A DNA stretch of 52,030 nucleotides, from assembly GCA_023150805.1 (NCBI GenBank), contig JAKLKF010000047.1, positions 1-52,030 on the forward strand. The letters run 5' to 3'. Position 1 is the first letter of the stretch; each line of letters opens with the position of its first letter. The notes under the pieces are model-generated. The model was given only the letters and a program-made list of their open reading frames with translations, searched no databases and had not been told where the DNA came from. The position numbers were made by a program, and so were the translations under genes. This stretch comes from Myxococcota bacterium. Lineage in GTDB: Bacteria > Myxococcota_A > UBA796 > UBA2385. Positions 26,243 to 33,016 of this stretch are shown here, in pieces.

Positions 26243-26517
26243 GGTTCCACCTGCTGGGCGGGGTCACCCCCGCCGAGGCCACCGCCGCCCAAGCCGCCTT
26301 CGAAGCCGCCTGGGGTCGCTGCACCACCCGCGGGTGCCGCGATCCGGTCGAGGCGATCCTGTTGATCCGCGGACCCACCGGGCAGCCCGGCGACATGCAG
26401 GGCGGCCCGATGTGCGCGCACCACGAGGCGCAGATCCTGCTGCTGATCGAGGGCAGCGAGGGCTACCAGGGCGCGGAGATCGTCGTCCAGCCGGCCGATC
26501 CGGGAGAAGCGGCATGA
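26239..26517 (+). CDS. Small hypothetical protein of the phage-like early region
   Basis: 92 residues. ATG overlaps the previous stop and its own stop overlaps the next ATG (both ATGA). It contains the Cys/His pattern RCTTRGCRDP then PMCAHHEA, compatible with a small metal-binding fold of the kind common in phage early genes. I do not recognise it. GC3 is very high, like the neighbours. Confidence 0.6.
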   Translation: MRFHLLGGVTPAEATAAQAAFEAAWGRCTTRGCRDPVEAILLIRGPTGQPGDMQGGPMCAHHEAQILLLIEGSEGYQGAEIVVQPADPGEAA

Positions 26518-26869
26518 CCCGCGCCTCGGTCGGCCCCGTGCTGCCCGGCTGCCCCACCTGCGGCGGTGGGGGTGCCCCGCTGGTCGACCGCGGTCCGGCC
26601 CCCGCTGCCCTTCCGGTCCGGCCCGGCGTGCTCTCCACCGAGGACCTGCGCCTCGCCCTCGGCCTGGCCCGCGCCAACTGCGCGAGCTGGAGGCCGAGCT
26701 GGCCCGCCTGGCGCAGCGGCGGACCCGGCTGCAGGCCCTGGTCGAGGACCTGGTGGTCCGGTCCTCGGGCCAGGTCGAGCTGCCGGTGCTGGCCTCGGGC
26801 AGCCTGGCGAGCCGAGTCCGCGTGCCGTCGCGCCCGCACCAGGCGGCGGGAGGAGAGCGCGATGCGTGA
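26514..26869 (+). pseudogene. Zinc-finger plus coiled-coil protein gene with a frame disruption
   Basis: Starts MTRASVGPVLPGCPTCGGGG, with a CxxC, and runs well to LRLALGLARA near 26675. The coding signal then moves to another frame: QLRELEAELARLAQRRTRLQ, a coiled coil, ending at a TGA at 26867. One inserted base at about 26676 joins them into a protein of about 118 residues. Read without correction, the first frame runs on in an Arg/Trp/Ser-rich sequence. The end overlaps the XRE gene start by eight bases. No function is recognised. Confidence 0.5.
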
Positions 26870-27671
26870 CCGCAAGTCCAACGAGCAGATCCGGCAGCAC
26901 CTCGCCGGCAGCCTGCACAAGCTGCGCGAGGGCGCCGGTTGGTCCCAGGACCAGGTCGCGACGGAGCTGGGCGTCTCCCCGGTCCACCTCGCCGCCGTCG
27001 AGGCCGGCGACGCCAGCCTCACCGCCGAGCAGCTCCTGGTCGCCATCGGCCTGTTCCAGGTCGACGTCGCCGATCTCCTGCCGCCCGTCGACCCAGGCGA
27101 GCAGGTGCAGAACGCCCTGATCCGCCACGGCGCCGCGCACCTGCGCCTGGTCCCGGGCGTCATCGTGCCCGCCCACCTGGCCCGGCCCGACGACGTGGTG
27201 CGCGCTGTCCACGGCTTCGGTGTTCGCGATGGACTATGGGGCTGCCCACCATGCCCGGAGCATTTCCCCAGCCCGGTTGACTCGGTTGTTGCTGTAGGCC
27301 ACGACTACCCTCCCACTAGCTCGTCCGCACCGACCAGGACCTCCTCGACGGTCCAGCCGAGCCAGGTCGCCAGCTTGCGCGCCGTGTCGGCCGAGGGGCG
27401 GTGCGTGCCATGCGCTCTACTGCTGCTTCCGCGCCTCAACTGCGAACTCGACCACGCACGGGACGTGGATCCAGGTACCATGGTCGGCGGAGTACTCCCC
27501 CTGCAACGTGTTGAAGCCGAGGTACCACCGACTCCCGGTCCAGGTCGTGCCGTCACCGGCGGGGCGCAGCGCGAACATCGAGGTGGGCTGGTTGTAGATC
27601 CAGATCGGGAAACCATCGGCTTCCCCCTGCCCGCCGCCGGACATGGTCGTCCCGTGCCCGTTCAGGCGTAG
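26862..27671 (+). CDS. XRE-family regulator, C-terminus replaced by unrelated sequence
   Basis: ATG at 26862. Residues 1-75 carry a clear helix-turn-helix (LHKLREGAGWSQDQVATELG, then SPVHLAAVEAGDASLTAEQL). Coding quality is good to about residue 121 (27225). After that the frame passes through a short AT-richer joint and then runs antisense to the xre fragment and to the secreted-protein gene until a stop at 27671. The native end has probably been lost by recombination. The first part may still give a DNA-binding protein. It is the last gene of the compact rightward early cluster. Confidence 0.6.
   Translation: MRDRKSNEQIRQHLAGSLHKLREGAGWSQDQVATELGVSPVHLAAVEAGDASLTAEQLLVAIGLFQVDVADLLPPVDPGEQVQNALIRHGAAHLRLVPGVIVPAHLARPDDVVRAVHGFGVRDGLWGCPPCPEHFPSPVDSVVAVGHDYPPTSSSAPTRTSSTVQPSQVASLRAVSAEGRCVPCALLLLPRLNCELDHARDVDPGTMVGGVLPLQRVEAEVPPTPGPGRAVTGGAQREHRGGLVVDPDRETIGFPLPAAGHGRPVPVQA
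27305..27415 (-). pseudogene. 3' fragment of an XRE regulator gene (copy 1 of a direct repeat)
   Basis: Encodes THRPSADTARKLATWLGWTV then EEVLV and a short end, nearly the same as the C-terminus of the complete XRE gene at 28020-28271. The stop codons of both copies are exactly 715 bases apart with no gaps. From about 27336 to 27405 the DNA is almost identical to 28051-28120. No helix-turn-helix remains here, since the secreted-protein gene replaces the 5' part. Confidence 0.75.
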
Positions 27672-28120
27672 CACAGCGCCGTCGACCTTGCCTTCGAGCT
27701 TCGGGAAGGCAGTCTCGCCCACCACAGAGACCGAGACCTGGTTGTCCCGGCCCAGGCTCACGATCCACTGGTAGGCCGTCACGGCATCAAGGGCCGCCTG
27801 CTCGCAGGTACCCACGCCGGTCGCCGAAGATGTCACGTTCCAGGTGCCGACAAGCTCCTTGGGGCTGATCGCAGGGACAACCAGCAGCGGGTTGATCTCA
27901 GTCTTTGGGGACTGCGCTCTGGCCACGGCGAGCGTGGCTACCAGCATCGTGAACAGCATGGGACCTCCGGGGTAGGCCGAGACTGCCACCTTGCCCAGGA
28001 GGCATGCAAGTCGTAACGACTACCCTGCGACGGGTTCGTCAGCGGCCACGAGGACCTCCTCGACGGTCCAGCCGAGCCAGGTCGCCAGCTTGCGCGCGGT
28101 GTCGGCCGAGGGGCGGTGGG
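27336..28120. repeat. Direct repeat of about 70 bases (xre 3' end), copies 715 bases apart
   Basis: Copy 1 is at about 27336-27405, copy 2 at about 28051-28120. They differ at only a few positions, while sequence just outside is more diverged. The 715-base unit contains one secreted-protein gene. It could be a tandem duplication with later loss, or cargo insertion by homologous recombination. Confidence 0.7.
27417..27959 (-). CDS. Secreted protein of unknown function, cargo between xre repeats
   Basis: 180 residues. ATG at 27959 is preceded by a strong Shine-Dalgarno (CGGAGGTCCC). The signal peptide (MLFTMLVATLAVARAQS) is followed by a segment KELVGTWNVTSSATGVGTC. With later beta strands (GAVLRLNGHGTTMSGGG, TWTGSRWYLGFNTLQGEYS), this looks like a lipocalin-like or other small beta barrel. 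Two Cys (in GVGTCEQA and VPCVVEF) could form a disulfide. Codon use is less GC-biased than in the host genes, which suggests acquisition. It ends just before the xre fragment. Function unknown. Confidence 0.65.
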   Translation of the reverse strand: MLFTMLVATLAVARAQSPKTEINPLLVVPAISPKELVGTWNVTSSATGVGTCEQAALDAVTAYQWIVSLGRDNQVSVSVVGETAFPKLEGKVDGAVLRLNGHGTTMSGGGQGEADGFPIWIYNQPTSMFALRPAGDGTTWTGSRWYLGFNTLQGEYSADHGTWIHVPCVVEFAVEARKQQ

Positions 28121-28271
28121 TACCGCGCTCCAGGTGGGAGAGAGTGGCGTTGGACACCGCCAACTCCTCGGCGACCTCGCGCAGGGTTCGAGGCTTGCGC
28201 CGCTCCTGGATGGCTGCACCAAGGCGGGTGGCTGGACGAGCAGGGGGACGCGGCACCGGGGCTCCACTCAC
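28020..28271 (-). CDS. XRE-family transcriptional regulator
   Basis: About 83 residues from a GTG at 28271 (a TTG at 28322 would add 17 residues). The helix-turn-helix is canonical: RTLREVAEELAVSNATLSHL followed by ERGTHRPSADTARKLATWLG. It is divergently oriented from the BRO-like gene at 28428 with a promoter and inverted repeat between, the layout of a phage-type repressor. It is copy 2 of the repeated segment. Confidence 0.8.
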   Translation of the reverse strand: MSGAPVPRPPARPATRLGAAIQERRKPRTLREVAEELAVSNATLSHLERGTHRPSADTARKLATWLGWTVEEVLVAADEPVAG

Positions 28272-28301
28272 TTCCGTTTCGGAGGTCAGTGGTCCTAACC
28301 T

Positions 28302-28331
28302 ATTGCACAACGCGAGAGGCAATGGTAATAG
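28302..28331 (+). promoter_or_regulatory. Sigma-70-type promoter with overlapping inverted repeat (operator candidate)
   Basis: TTGCAC at 28303-28308 and TAATAG at 28326-28331 are separated by exactly 17 bases, about 97 bases before the BRO-like ATG. ATTGC at 28302 and GCAAT at 28319 form an inverted repeat overlapping the promoter, a natural site for the divergent XRE protein. Confidence 0.5.
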
Positions 28332-28427
28332 TTCAACGCGCTAACCAACACAGCGCAAGGCGGACCGGTCGGGGACTGGTACTCCCCGGCCGGCCCTTCT
28401 CCACAGCAACCTGTCTGGAAGGTCCCC

Positions 28428-29285
28428 ATGGAGCAGTCAACGGCTAACCCGCTCGTGCGCCTTGCCGCCGAGCACGCCCACGAGGGCCACGCCCTCGTCA
28501 CCATCGAGATCCAGGGCCACCCCCGCTGGCTCGCCTCCCAAGTCAGCGACGCACTGGAGTACTCCCGCCCCGGCCAGGTCGTCTCCAACATCACCAGCGA
28601 CTGGTCCAACGAGCTCGCCGAGGGCATCGACTACACCGTCCTGCGCAACGGCGAGCTGAAGGCGCTGAAGGCCGCCGCCCCGGGCCTGGTCGACCCGCGA
28701 GCGCCCTCGGTGATGGTCCTCACGGAGACGGGCGTCAACCTGGTCGCCCTGCTCTCCCGCCAGCCCAAGGCCCGCGAACTGCGCCGCTGGCTGGCCGCCG
28801 AGGTCCTGCCGGCGATCCGCCGGACCGGCGCCTACGAAACCACCACGCGCCCGCCGCGTGGCCGCGGCCGCCCGCGCGCGCTCCCCGGTCCGACCACTCT
28901 CGGGCCGTGGGACGGGCAGCTCACCTGGCAGGAGGACGCCGTGGGGTTGCTGGAGCGAGGCGAGGTGCCCATCAACCGGGTGATGACGACCCGCGACCAC
29001 CTGCTCGGGCGGGTGCTCCGGCTGCTCCGGACCACGGGCTTCCGGGAGGACGTCCACCAGACCCTCCTCGACGAGCTGGCCCGCCGGTCCGGGTTTCCCT
29101 TGAGCCCCTACCAGGGGCCCGACCACAGCTTCGCCCGGATCATGGCGCAGGGCGTCGACCTGGTGGGGCGGATGAACGAGGCGCAGCTCGCCGAGGGCCT
29201 GGACTACCTCGCGGGCGCCGTGCGCACCGCCCAGCTCCTCACGCAGGCCGCGCAGTCGATGGCGCTGGGTGGAGGTGGCCGATGA
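28428..29285 (+). CDS. BRO-N domain / phage antirepressor-like protein
   Basis: 285 residues. ATG at 28428 follows GGAAGGTCCCC. The N-terminal 130 residues match the BRO-N (Bro/P22 Ant-like) fold: WLASQVSDALEYSRPGQVVS, then VLTETGVNLVALLSRQPKA and RRWLAAEVLPAIRRTGAY. The Arg/Gly-rich linker and helical C-terminus (about 160-285) resemble the variable parts of antirepressors. In phages these proteins counter repressors or modulate host transcription. Placement across a control region from an XRE gene supports a lysogeny-switch role (inference). Confidence 0.85.
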   Translation: MEQSTANPLVRLAAEHAHEGHALVTIEIQGHPRWLASQVSDALEYSRPGQVVSNITSDWSNELAEGIDYTVLRNGELKALKAAAPGLVDPRAPSVMVLTETGVNLVALLSRQPKARELRRWLAAEVLPAIRRTGAYETTTRPPRGRGRPRALPGPTTLGPWDGQLTWQEDAVGLLERGEVPINRVMTTRDHLLGRVLRLLRTTGFREDVHQTLLDELARRSGFPLSPYQGPDHSFARIMAQGVDLVGRMNEAQLAEGLDYLAGAVRTAQLLTQAAQSMALGGGGR

Positions 29286-29413
29286 TCCTCGTCACCTCGG
29301 CCGACCTGGTCCAGGTCCTCCTGGCTGGCATCGTTTCCGGCATCGCCTTCGGCCTGCTGCTCGCCCTGCCCCTCTACAACGTGCGCGTGGTACGCGCCCG
29401 GAGCACGCCATGA
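29282..29413 (+). CDS. Small single-pass membrane protein
   Basis: 43 residues, ATG overlapping the BRO-like stop, and its own stop overlapping the next ATG. One hydrophobic segment (VQVLLAGIVSGIAFGLLLAL) with a basic C-terminal tail (VRVVRARSTP). Could be a small regulatory membrane protein or holin-like peptide. No family recognised. Confidence 0.5.
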   Translation: MILVTSADLVQVLLAGIVSGIAFGLLLALPLYNVRVVRARSTP

Positions 29414-29724
29414 TCCGGGAGCTGCTGAGCGCGGCCCAGCGCGATGGCCGCGCCTGCCTGCGCTGTGGCGACGAAGGCGGGACCATGGTGTCGCTGGGCC
29501 GGCTCGACGGAGTGGAGGTCTTCGCGCACGCCGGCTGCGGGGTCGGCTCGGCCGACTCGCTGATGCGCGCTGCGCGGAACCACCAGTTGCCGCCCTTCAC
29601 GCACCGCGTCTACTACGTGGGCAAGTCGAAGGAGGGCGAGTCGGGGTCGCTGCTGGTCATGGTGGTGGCCGGACGACAGGCCGTCAGCGAGCTGCTGGAC
29701 ATCCTCGAAGAACACGACTTCTGA
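29410..29724 (+). CDS. Hypothetical protein with N-terminal CxxC
   Basis: 104 residues, coupled by ATGA overlap to the small membrane protein. Contains RACLRCGDEGG and later HAGCGVGS, three cysteines that could bind a metal. The C-terminal half is a mixed alpha/beta stretch ending VSELLDILEEHDF. No function recognised. Third gene of the BRO-like operon. Confidence 0.6.
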   Translation: MIRELLSAAQRDGRACLRCGDEGGTMVSLGRLDGVEVFAHAGCGVGSADSLMRAARNHQLPPFTHRVYYVGKSKEGESGSLLVMVVAGRQAVSELLDILEEHDF

Positions 29725-29794
29725 CCATCTGGAAGGGCAGCCGCGGGCGCTCCCACGCGGGCGCGGGCCCCGGCTGAGGCGATAGGGCCTGAAC

Positions 29795-30280
29795 ATGTCG
29801 CTGCGCGGAACCGACATCGCCCTGCTGGCCTGGCTCGCTACGAGCCACGGTCAGGCCGTTCCCGCGGCGCTCGGCACCCCCCGAGCGGTGTCGAACGCCA
29901 AGGGCCGGCTGAGAGCGGCCGGTCTGCTCAGCGTCAGCGCAGACCGCCCGTTGCGGCGCCGCATGATCGAGTTCACGACGCATGGCCTGCCCTACGTCTT
30001 CCCGCCTGTGTTCGACGGCGAAGGCCTGCTCGGCATACCCACGGCCTGGTCGGCCCCCCCGCTCGACGAGTACATGCGCGGCCCCAACCTGGTCTGGGCC
30101 CGCAGGTCGGGTCCTTTGCGAGGCCTGGTCCTCGTGCCGCTCCACGAGGAGGTGGCAGGCATCGCCCGACAGCACCGGGCGTTTCATCGGGTGATGGCCT
30201 TGGTCGACGCCGCGCGCCTGGGCGACGCGCGCGCCCGCCACCTGGTGCCGGACCTGCTGGCCAGAGAGCTGGGCTTGTGA
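29795..30280 (+). CDS. Winged-helix partner of a nucleotidyltransferase (AbiEi-like antitoxin candidate)
   Basis: 161 residues. An N-terminal winged-helix pattern (DIALLAWLATSHGQAVPAAL, then VSNAKGRLRAAGLL) is followed by a segment typical of this family (LPYVFPPVFDGE, GIPTAWSAPPLDE). I know this protein as the regulator usually encoded before an AbiEii-like nucleotidyltransferase. Its stop overlaps the GTG of that gene here. It likely binds the operon promoter and limits the toxin, by analogy with AbiE. The pairing is seen directly; the antitoxin role is inference. Confidence 0.65.
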   Translation: MSLRGTDIALLAWLATSHGQAVPAALGTPRAVSNAKGRLRAAGLLSVSADRPLRRRMIEFTTHGLPYVFPPVFDGEGLLGIPTAWSAPPLDEYMRGPNLVWARRSGPLRGLVLVPLHEEVAGIARQHRAFHRVMALVDAARLGDARARHLVPDLLARELGL

Positions 30281-30969
30281 GCGCCGCCACGCTCGACGTC
30301 GTCGCGTCGGTTGCCAACCGGCTTGCGTCCCTGCAGGTCGTGTTCGTAGGCGCTTCCGTCCTTCCCCTGTACCTGCGCCCGGAACTCCGCTCCTCCGCCC
30401 GCATGACCGACGACGTCGACTGCGTCACGGAGGTGCTGAGCACCATGGACTACTCCCGGCTCGGCCAGCGCCTCGACAGGATGCACTTCAGCACCATCGA
30501 CCTCCCCGCCGACTCTCCCATCTGTCGGTACCGGTCACCCGACGGTGTCCTGGTCGACATCATGCCCGTCTCCGCTGACGTGATCGGCTTCTCGAACCCA
30601 TGGTACCGAGAGGGCTTCGACCAGGCCGAGAGCGTGGTCCTTCCCGACGGGACCGCGATCCAGGTCCTTCCCGCCTGGTGCTTCCTGGCCACCAAGCTCA
30701 GCGCCTTCGACGGCCGGGGCGCCAGCGACCCGTTGGCCAGTCACGACCTCGAGGACATCATCGCCCTGCTCGACGGCGGAGAGGGCATCAACCACTGGCT
30801 CGATGACGCCACGCCGGCGGCGAGGGCCTACATCCAGGGGTGGATGCGCAGCTTCTTGCGCCTGCCCGACGCCTCGGAGCTGGTCGAGGGACACTGCCCG
30901 CGGCCCAACCCCAAGGGCCGGCGGTCGAAGGCCATCCTCGACCTCATGGTCGCCTGGGCTCCCCGCTGA
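30277..30969 (+). CDS. Nucleotidyltransferase (AbiEii-like toxin candidate)
   Basis: 230 residues from a GTG overlapping the previous stop. Polymerase-beta fold motifs: Gly-Ser-like VVFVGASVLPLYL, the catalytic pair in MTDDVDCVTE (DxD) and a third acidic residue in VLVDIMPV. A Lys in TKLSAF and a helical end follow. AbiEii/MenT-type enzymes transfer nucleotides to tRNA or other acceptors and act as phage-defence or toxin components. Located in an accessory region beside repressor genes, so a defence or stabilisation role is reasonable. A GGTGCG/CGCACC hairpin follows immediately. Confidence 0.72.
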   Translation: MSAATLDVVASVANRLASLQVVFVGASVLPLYLRPELRSSARMTDDVDCVTEVLSTMDYSRLGQRLDRMHFSTIDLPADSPICRYRSPDGVLVDIMPVSADVIGFSNPWYREGFDQAESVVLPDGTAIQVLPAWCFLATKLSAFDGRGASDPLASHDLEDIIALLDGGEGINHWLDDATPAARAYIQGWMRSFLRLPDASELVEGHCPRPNPKGRRSKAILDLMVAWAPR

Positions 30970-30984
30970 GGTGCGACGCGCACC
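30970..30984 (+). terminator. Hairpin after the nucleotidyltransferase gene
   Basis: GGTGCG/CGCACC stem with a three-base loop, starting one base after the stop. No T tract. The 236 bases from here to 31205 hold no convincing gene. Confidence 0.35.
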
Positions 30985-31204
30985 AGGCCGAGCGTGCCGC
31001 CAGCACGAGCCCCTGGCGACGGCCAGGCCGGCCGAGGTTGCCAACCCGGCTCCGCTCGACGCTCCCGCTGCTCCAAAAGGGGGGGGTGCCCGGCAGGCGG
31101 CATGATGGCCTGCCAGAGCCGATCCCGGGGCTGGACAACCGCTGTGCCAAAAGGGTAGGGTTACGAAATCTGCGAAAAACAGAACGATGCCCCAGGCTGT
31201 CATG

Positions 31205-31765
31205 TCATATTCCTTCCGAGCAAGGGGCCTTCTTGGATGTGCTCACGCGAAGTACGATAAGACCCAAGTCACCCTCGGTCACAACCTCCCATTTCACCAT
31301 ACGTTCCTCCTCCTCCTTGATCCAGCGCTGGTCGTGCCACTGGGGAGGGTCAGAGGTATCAGATTGCTCCAGCAGCAATCGCCATCCCTCCAAGACCATC
31401 GCGTCTCTGATGGCCTGCAAGTCACGTGAGATGTTGTCAAGGCGACCCACGGACACGCTCTGATATGAGATTGGTGCATTGGTGTACACTCGATTCCACA
31501 CCACACTAAGGACCTTGCCTTCACACACAGCTACAACGCGAGTACCAACCAGCGTTCCCAACAAGTTGCACGGAGCAACGTATACGGCACCGGACTTGTC
31601 ACCCAAGGCAGCGGAGGCAGCTTGGCCCTCTTGAACGCCGCACAACAAGTCGTCATCGGCGAATGGGCTAGCTCTCCGAGGAGTTGACGACTTCGGCGCA
31701 AAGAGGTTCTCCGCGGGACGCGCCACACCAGAAAGAAGAATGATCGAGATGAGGACGGGAATCAT
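31205..31765 (-). CDS. Secreted hypothetical protein in a lower-GC patch
   Basis: 186 residues. ATG at 31765 preceded by GGAGAGG. The signal peptide (MIPVLISIILLSGVARPAE) precedes a mature part with Cys in LLCGVQEG, APCNLLG and AVCEGK, and a charged helix (HDQRWIKEEEERMVKWEV). Third codon positions contain many A and T, unlike any surrounding gene, so this is likely recently acquired. No family recognised. With the 27417 gene it makes two secreted cargo genes in the region. Confidence 0.6.
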   Translation of the reverse strand: MIPVLISIILLSGVARPAENLFAPKSSTPRRASPFADDDLLCGVQEGQAASAALGDKSGAVYVAPCNLLGTLVGTRVVAVCEGKVLSVVWNRVYTNAPISYQSVSVGRLDNISRDLQAIRDAMVLEGWRLLLEQSDTSDPPQWHDQRWIKEEEERMVKWEVVTEGDLGLIVLRVSTSKKAPCSEGI

Positions 31766-31809
31766 GGCCTCTCCAGGGCAGGCTTCCGTGTGGGGAACTG
31801 GTCGTGCCT

Positions 31810-32031
31810 CTATTGACGCCGACTATAGCTCGGTGGCGGGATGAGCTGCATCTCAGGCCCCCAGCAATGGTCCCACCAAGTTTCGCCGGGGGTCGGTTGG
31901 CCACGGTCGACCGCCCATGGCCGGGTCGATGGCTGCGGCGCTGGTTCCGTAGGCGAGTCCTCAACGCTCGGCCTCAAGTCGCCAGCCTCAACATCGGCAC
32001 AGAGCAGCAACTTGTCGCCAACGACCTGCAC
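31810..32031 (-). CDS. Possible small protein, doubtful
   Basis: 73 codons from a GTG with no good ribosome site. Sequence includes VQVVGDKLLLCADVEAGDLR and a C-terminal ETWWDHCWGPEMQLIPPPS. It fills the 295-base gap between the secreted-protein gene and the coiled-coil gene at 32060. Could be the 3' end of something truncated. Listed mainly to account for this stretch. Confidence 0.2.
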   Translation of the reverse strand: MQVVGDKLLLCADVEAGDLRPSVEDSPTEPAPQPSTRPWAVDRGQPTPGETWWDHCWGPEMQLIPPPSYSRRQ

Positions 32032-32059
32032 AAAGCCGTTGGGGGATTGACCCTCCCCC

Positions 32060-32467
32060 TCACCTCCCCCCGCCGACCACCTCCACCTCGCCGCCCGATC
32101 CCCCTCCCCCGCCCCCCGGCAGCACCCGCTCGGCCATCCACTGCAGGCCCAGCAGGTTCAGCACCGCCCCCAGGATCGCGACCGCCGCGGCGTGGACCAC
32201 CGGCGACCGGGCCAGGCTCTTGACCACCTCCCAGGACTCCTTGCGCTGCTCCGCCCTCGTCTTCTCGACCGCGGCGTAGTCGGCCAGCACGTCCTCGACC
32301 TCGTGCACGCGCTCGCCGACGCGGCGGGTCTCGTCGGTCAGGCGGCGCAGCTCCTCCTGCAGGGCGGCCTGCGTGGCGCGCGCGCCTTCCATGGCCTCGG
32401 CGTTGCGCCGAAGCAGCTCGACGAGGGCCAGGTAGCCGCGGTCATCCTCGGACGCGGGCGAGGGCAT
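32060..32467 (-). CDS. Coiled-coil protein with C-terminal membrane segment (holin-like candidate)
   Basis: 135 residues. A long coiled coil (about 15-75; AALQEELRRLTDETRRVGER) is followed by one hydrophobic segment (VVHAAAVAILGAVLNLLGL) and a Gly-rich tail. This layout resembles phage XhlA-type haemolysin/holin accessory proteins. With the M15 peptidase at 39324 it could be part of a lysis module, although the two are not adjacent. It overlaps the previous gene by 26 bases. The function is inferred from layout only. Confidence 0.6.
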   Translation of the reverse strand: MPSPASEDDRGYLALVELLRRNAEAMEGARATQAALQEELRRLTDETRRVGERVHEVEDVLADYAAVEKTRAEQRKESWEVVKSLARSPVVHAAAVAILGAVLNLLGLQWMAERVLPGGGGGGSGGEVEVVGGGR

Positions 32468-32621
32468 GGGTCAACTCCAAGGCGGCAGCCGCACCGGGCC
32501 CGCTGAGGCCGGCGAGCCAGGCGGCCACGACAACAACGAGGCGCGAGGTGGGCCAGGCGCGGATGGCCTCCTCGGCCTCGGGCGGAGCGTCCCCGTCGCC
32601 GGCGTCGACGACGATGGACAG
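32442..32621 (-). CDS. Small membrane-segment protein without a clear start
   Basis: The frame ending at 32442 is well coded from about 32650: DEPTEELSIVVDAGDGDAPP, then a hydrophobic segment (SRLVVVVAAWLAGLSGPGAA). It has no ATG, GTG or TTG before the hydrophobic segment; CTG at 32621 is the only candidate, right after GAGGAG. The frame is -1 relative to the upstream 32648 gene and overlaps its end, so it might be read as a frameshift extension. It also overlaps the coiled-coil gene start, an arrangement seen among phage lysis genes. Confidence 0.4.
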   Translation of the reverse strand: MSIVVDAGDGDAPPEAEEAIRAWPTSRLVVVVAAWLAGLSGPGAAAALELTHALARVRG

Positions 32622-32647
32622 CTCCTCGGTGGGCTCGTCGGCGGGCT

Positions 32648-33007
32648 CTACCCGTTCTGGGTCCCCGCCTGGGTAGGGTCCGGCGTCACCTCGGCCTGGA
32701 TGTCCCGGGCGGCCTTGCGCAGCAGGCGGCGCTGCTGGCGGGCGGCCTTGCGCTCGGCCTTCTTGGCGGGGTCGGCCTTGGCGGCCAGGTCCCAAGCCAG
32801 GCCGACCAGGGCGCGGAAGGCGGGGCCGTCGACGGCCTCGACGGCGGTGCCGGCGGCGCCGGGCAGGACGCGGTCGAAGGCCAGGCTCTCGTCGAGGATG
32901 TTGGCGATGGCGTCGCAGGCGTCGTCCTTGGACCAGCCGGCCTCGGCGAGGTCTTCGAGGGCATCGACGATGGTGGACCAGGGCAGCTTGGCGAAGGGGG
33001 TGGGCAT
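32648..33007 (-). CDS. Hypothetical basic helical protein
   Basis: 119 residues. A helical N-terminus (LPWSTIVDALEDLAEAGWSK) precedes DACDAIANILDES and a strongly basic C-terminal helix (KKAERKAARQQRRLLRKAAR). Could bind nucleic acid or the DNA-modifying protein encoded just upstream. No family recognised. Nine bases separate it from the stop of the methyltransferase-helicase gene, so it is in the same operon. Confidence 0.6.
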   Translation of the reverse strand: MPTPFAKLPWSTIVDALEDLAEAGWSKDDACDAIANILDESLAFDRVLPGAAGTAVEAVDGPAFRALVGLAWDLAAKADPAKKAERKAARQQRRLLRKAARDIQAEVTPDPTQAGTQNG

Positions 33008-33016
33008 GGTGGGCTC

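Noticed and set aside
31804..32223. Rightward frame of 139 codons starting MPLLTPTIARW
   Set aside because: The second half is poly-Pro antisense to the Gly-rich tail of the 32060 protein, and there is no ribosome site.
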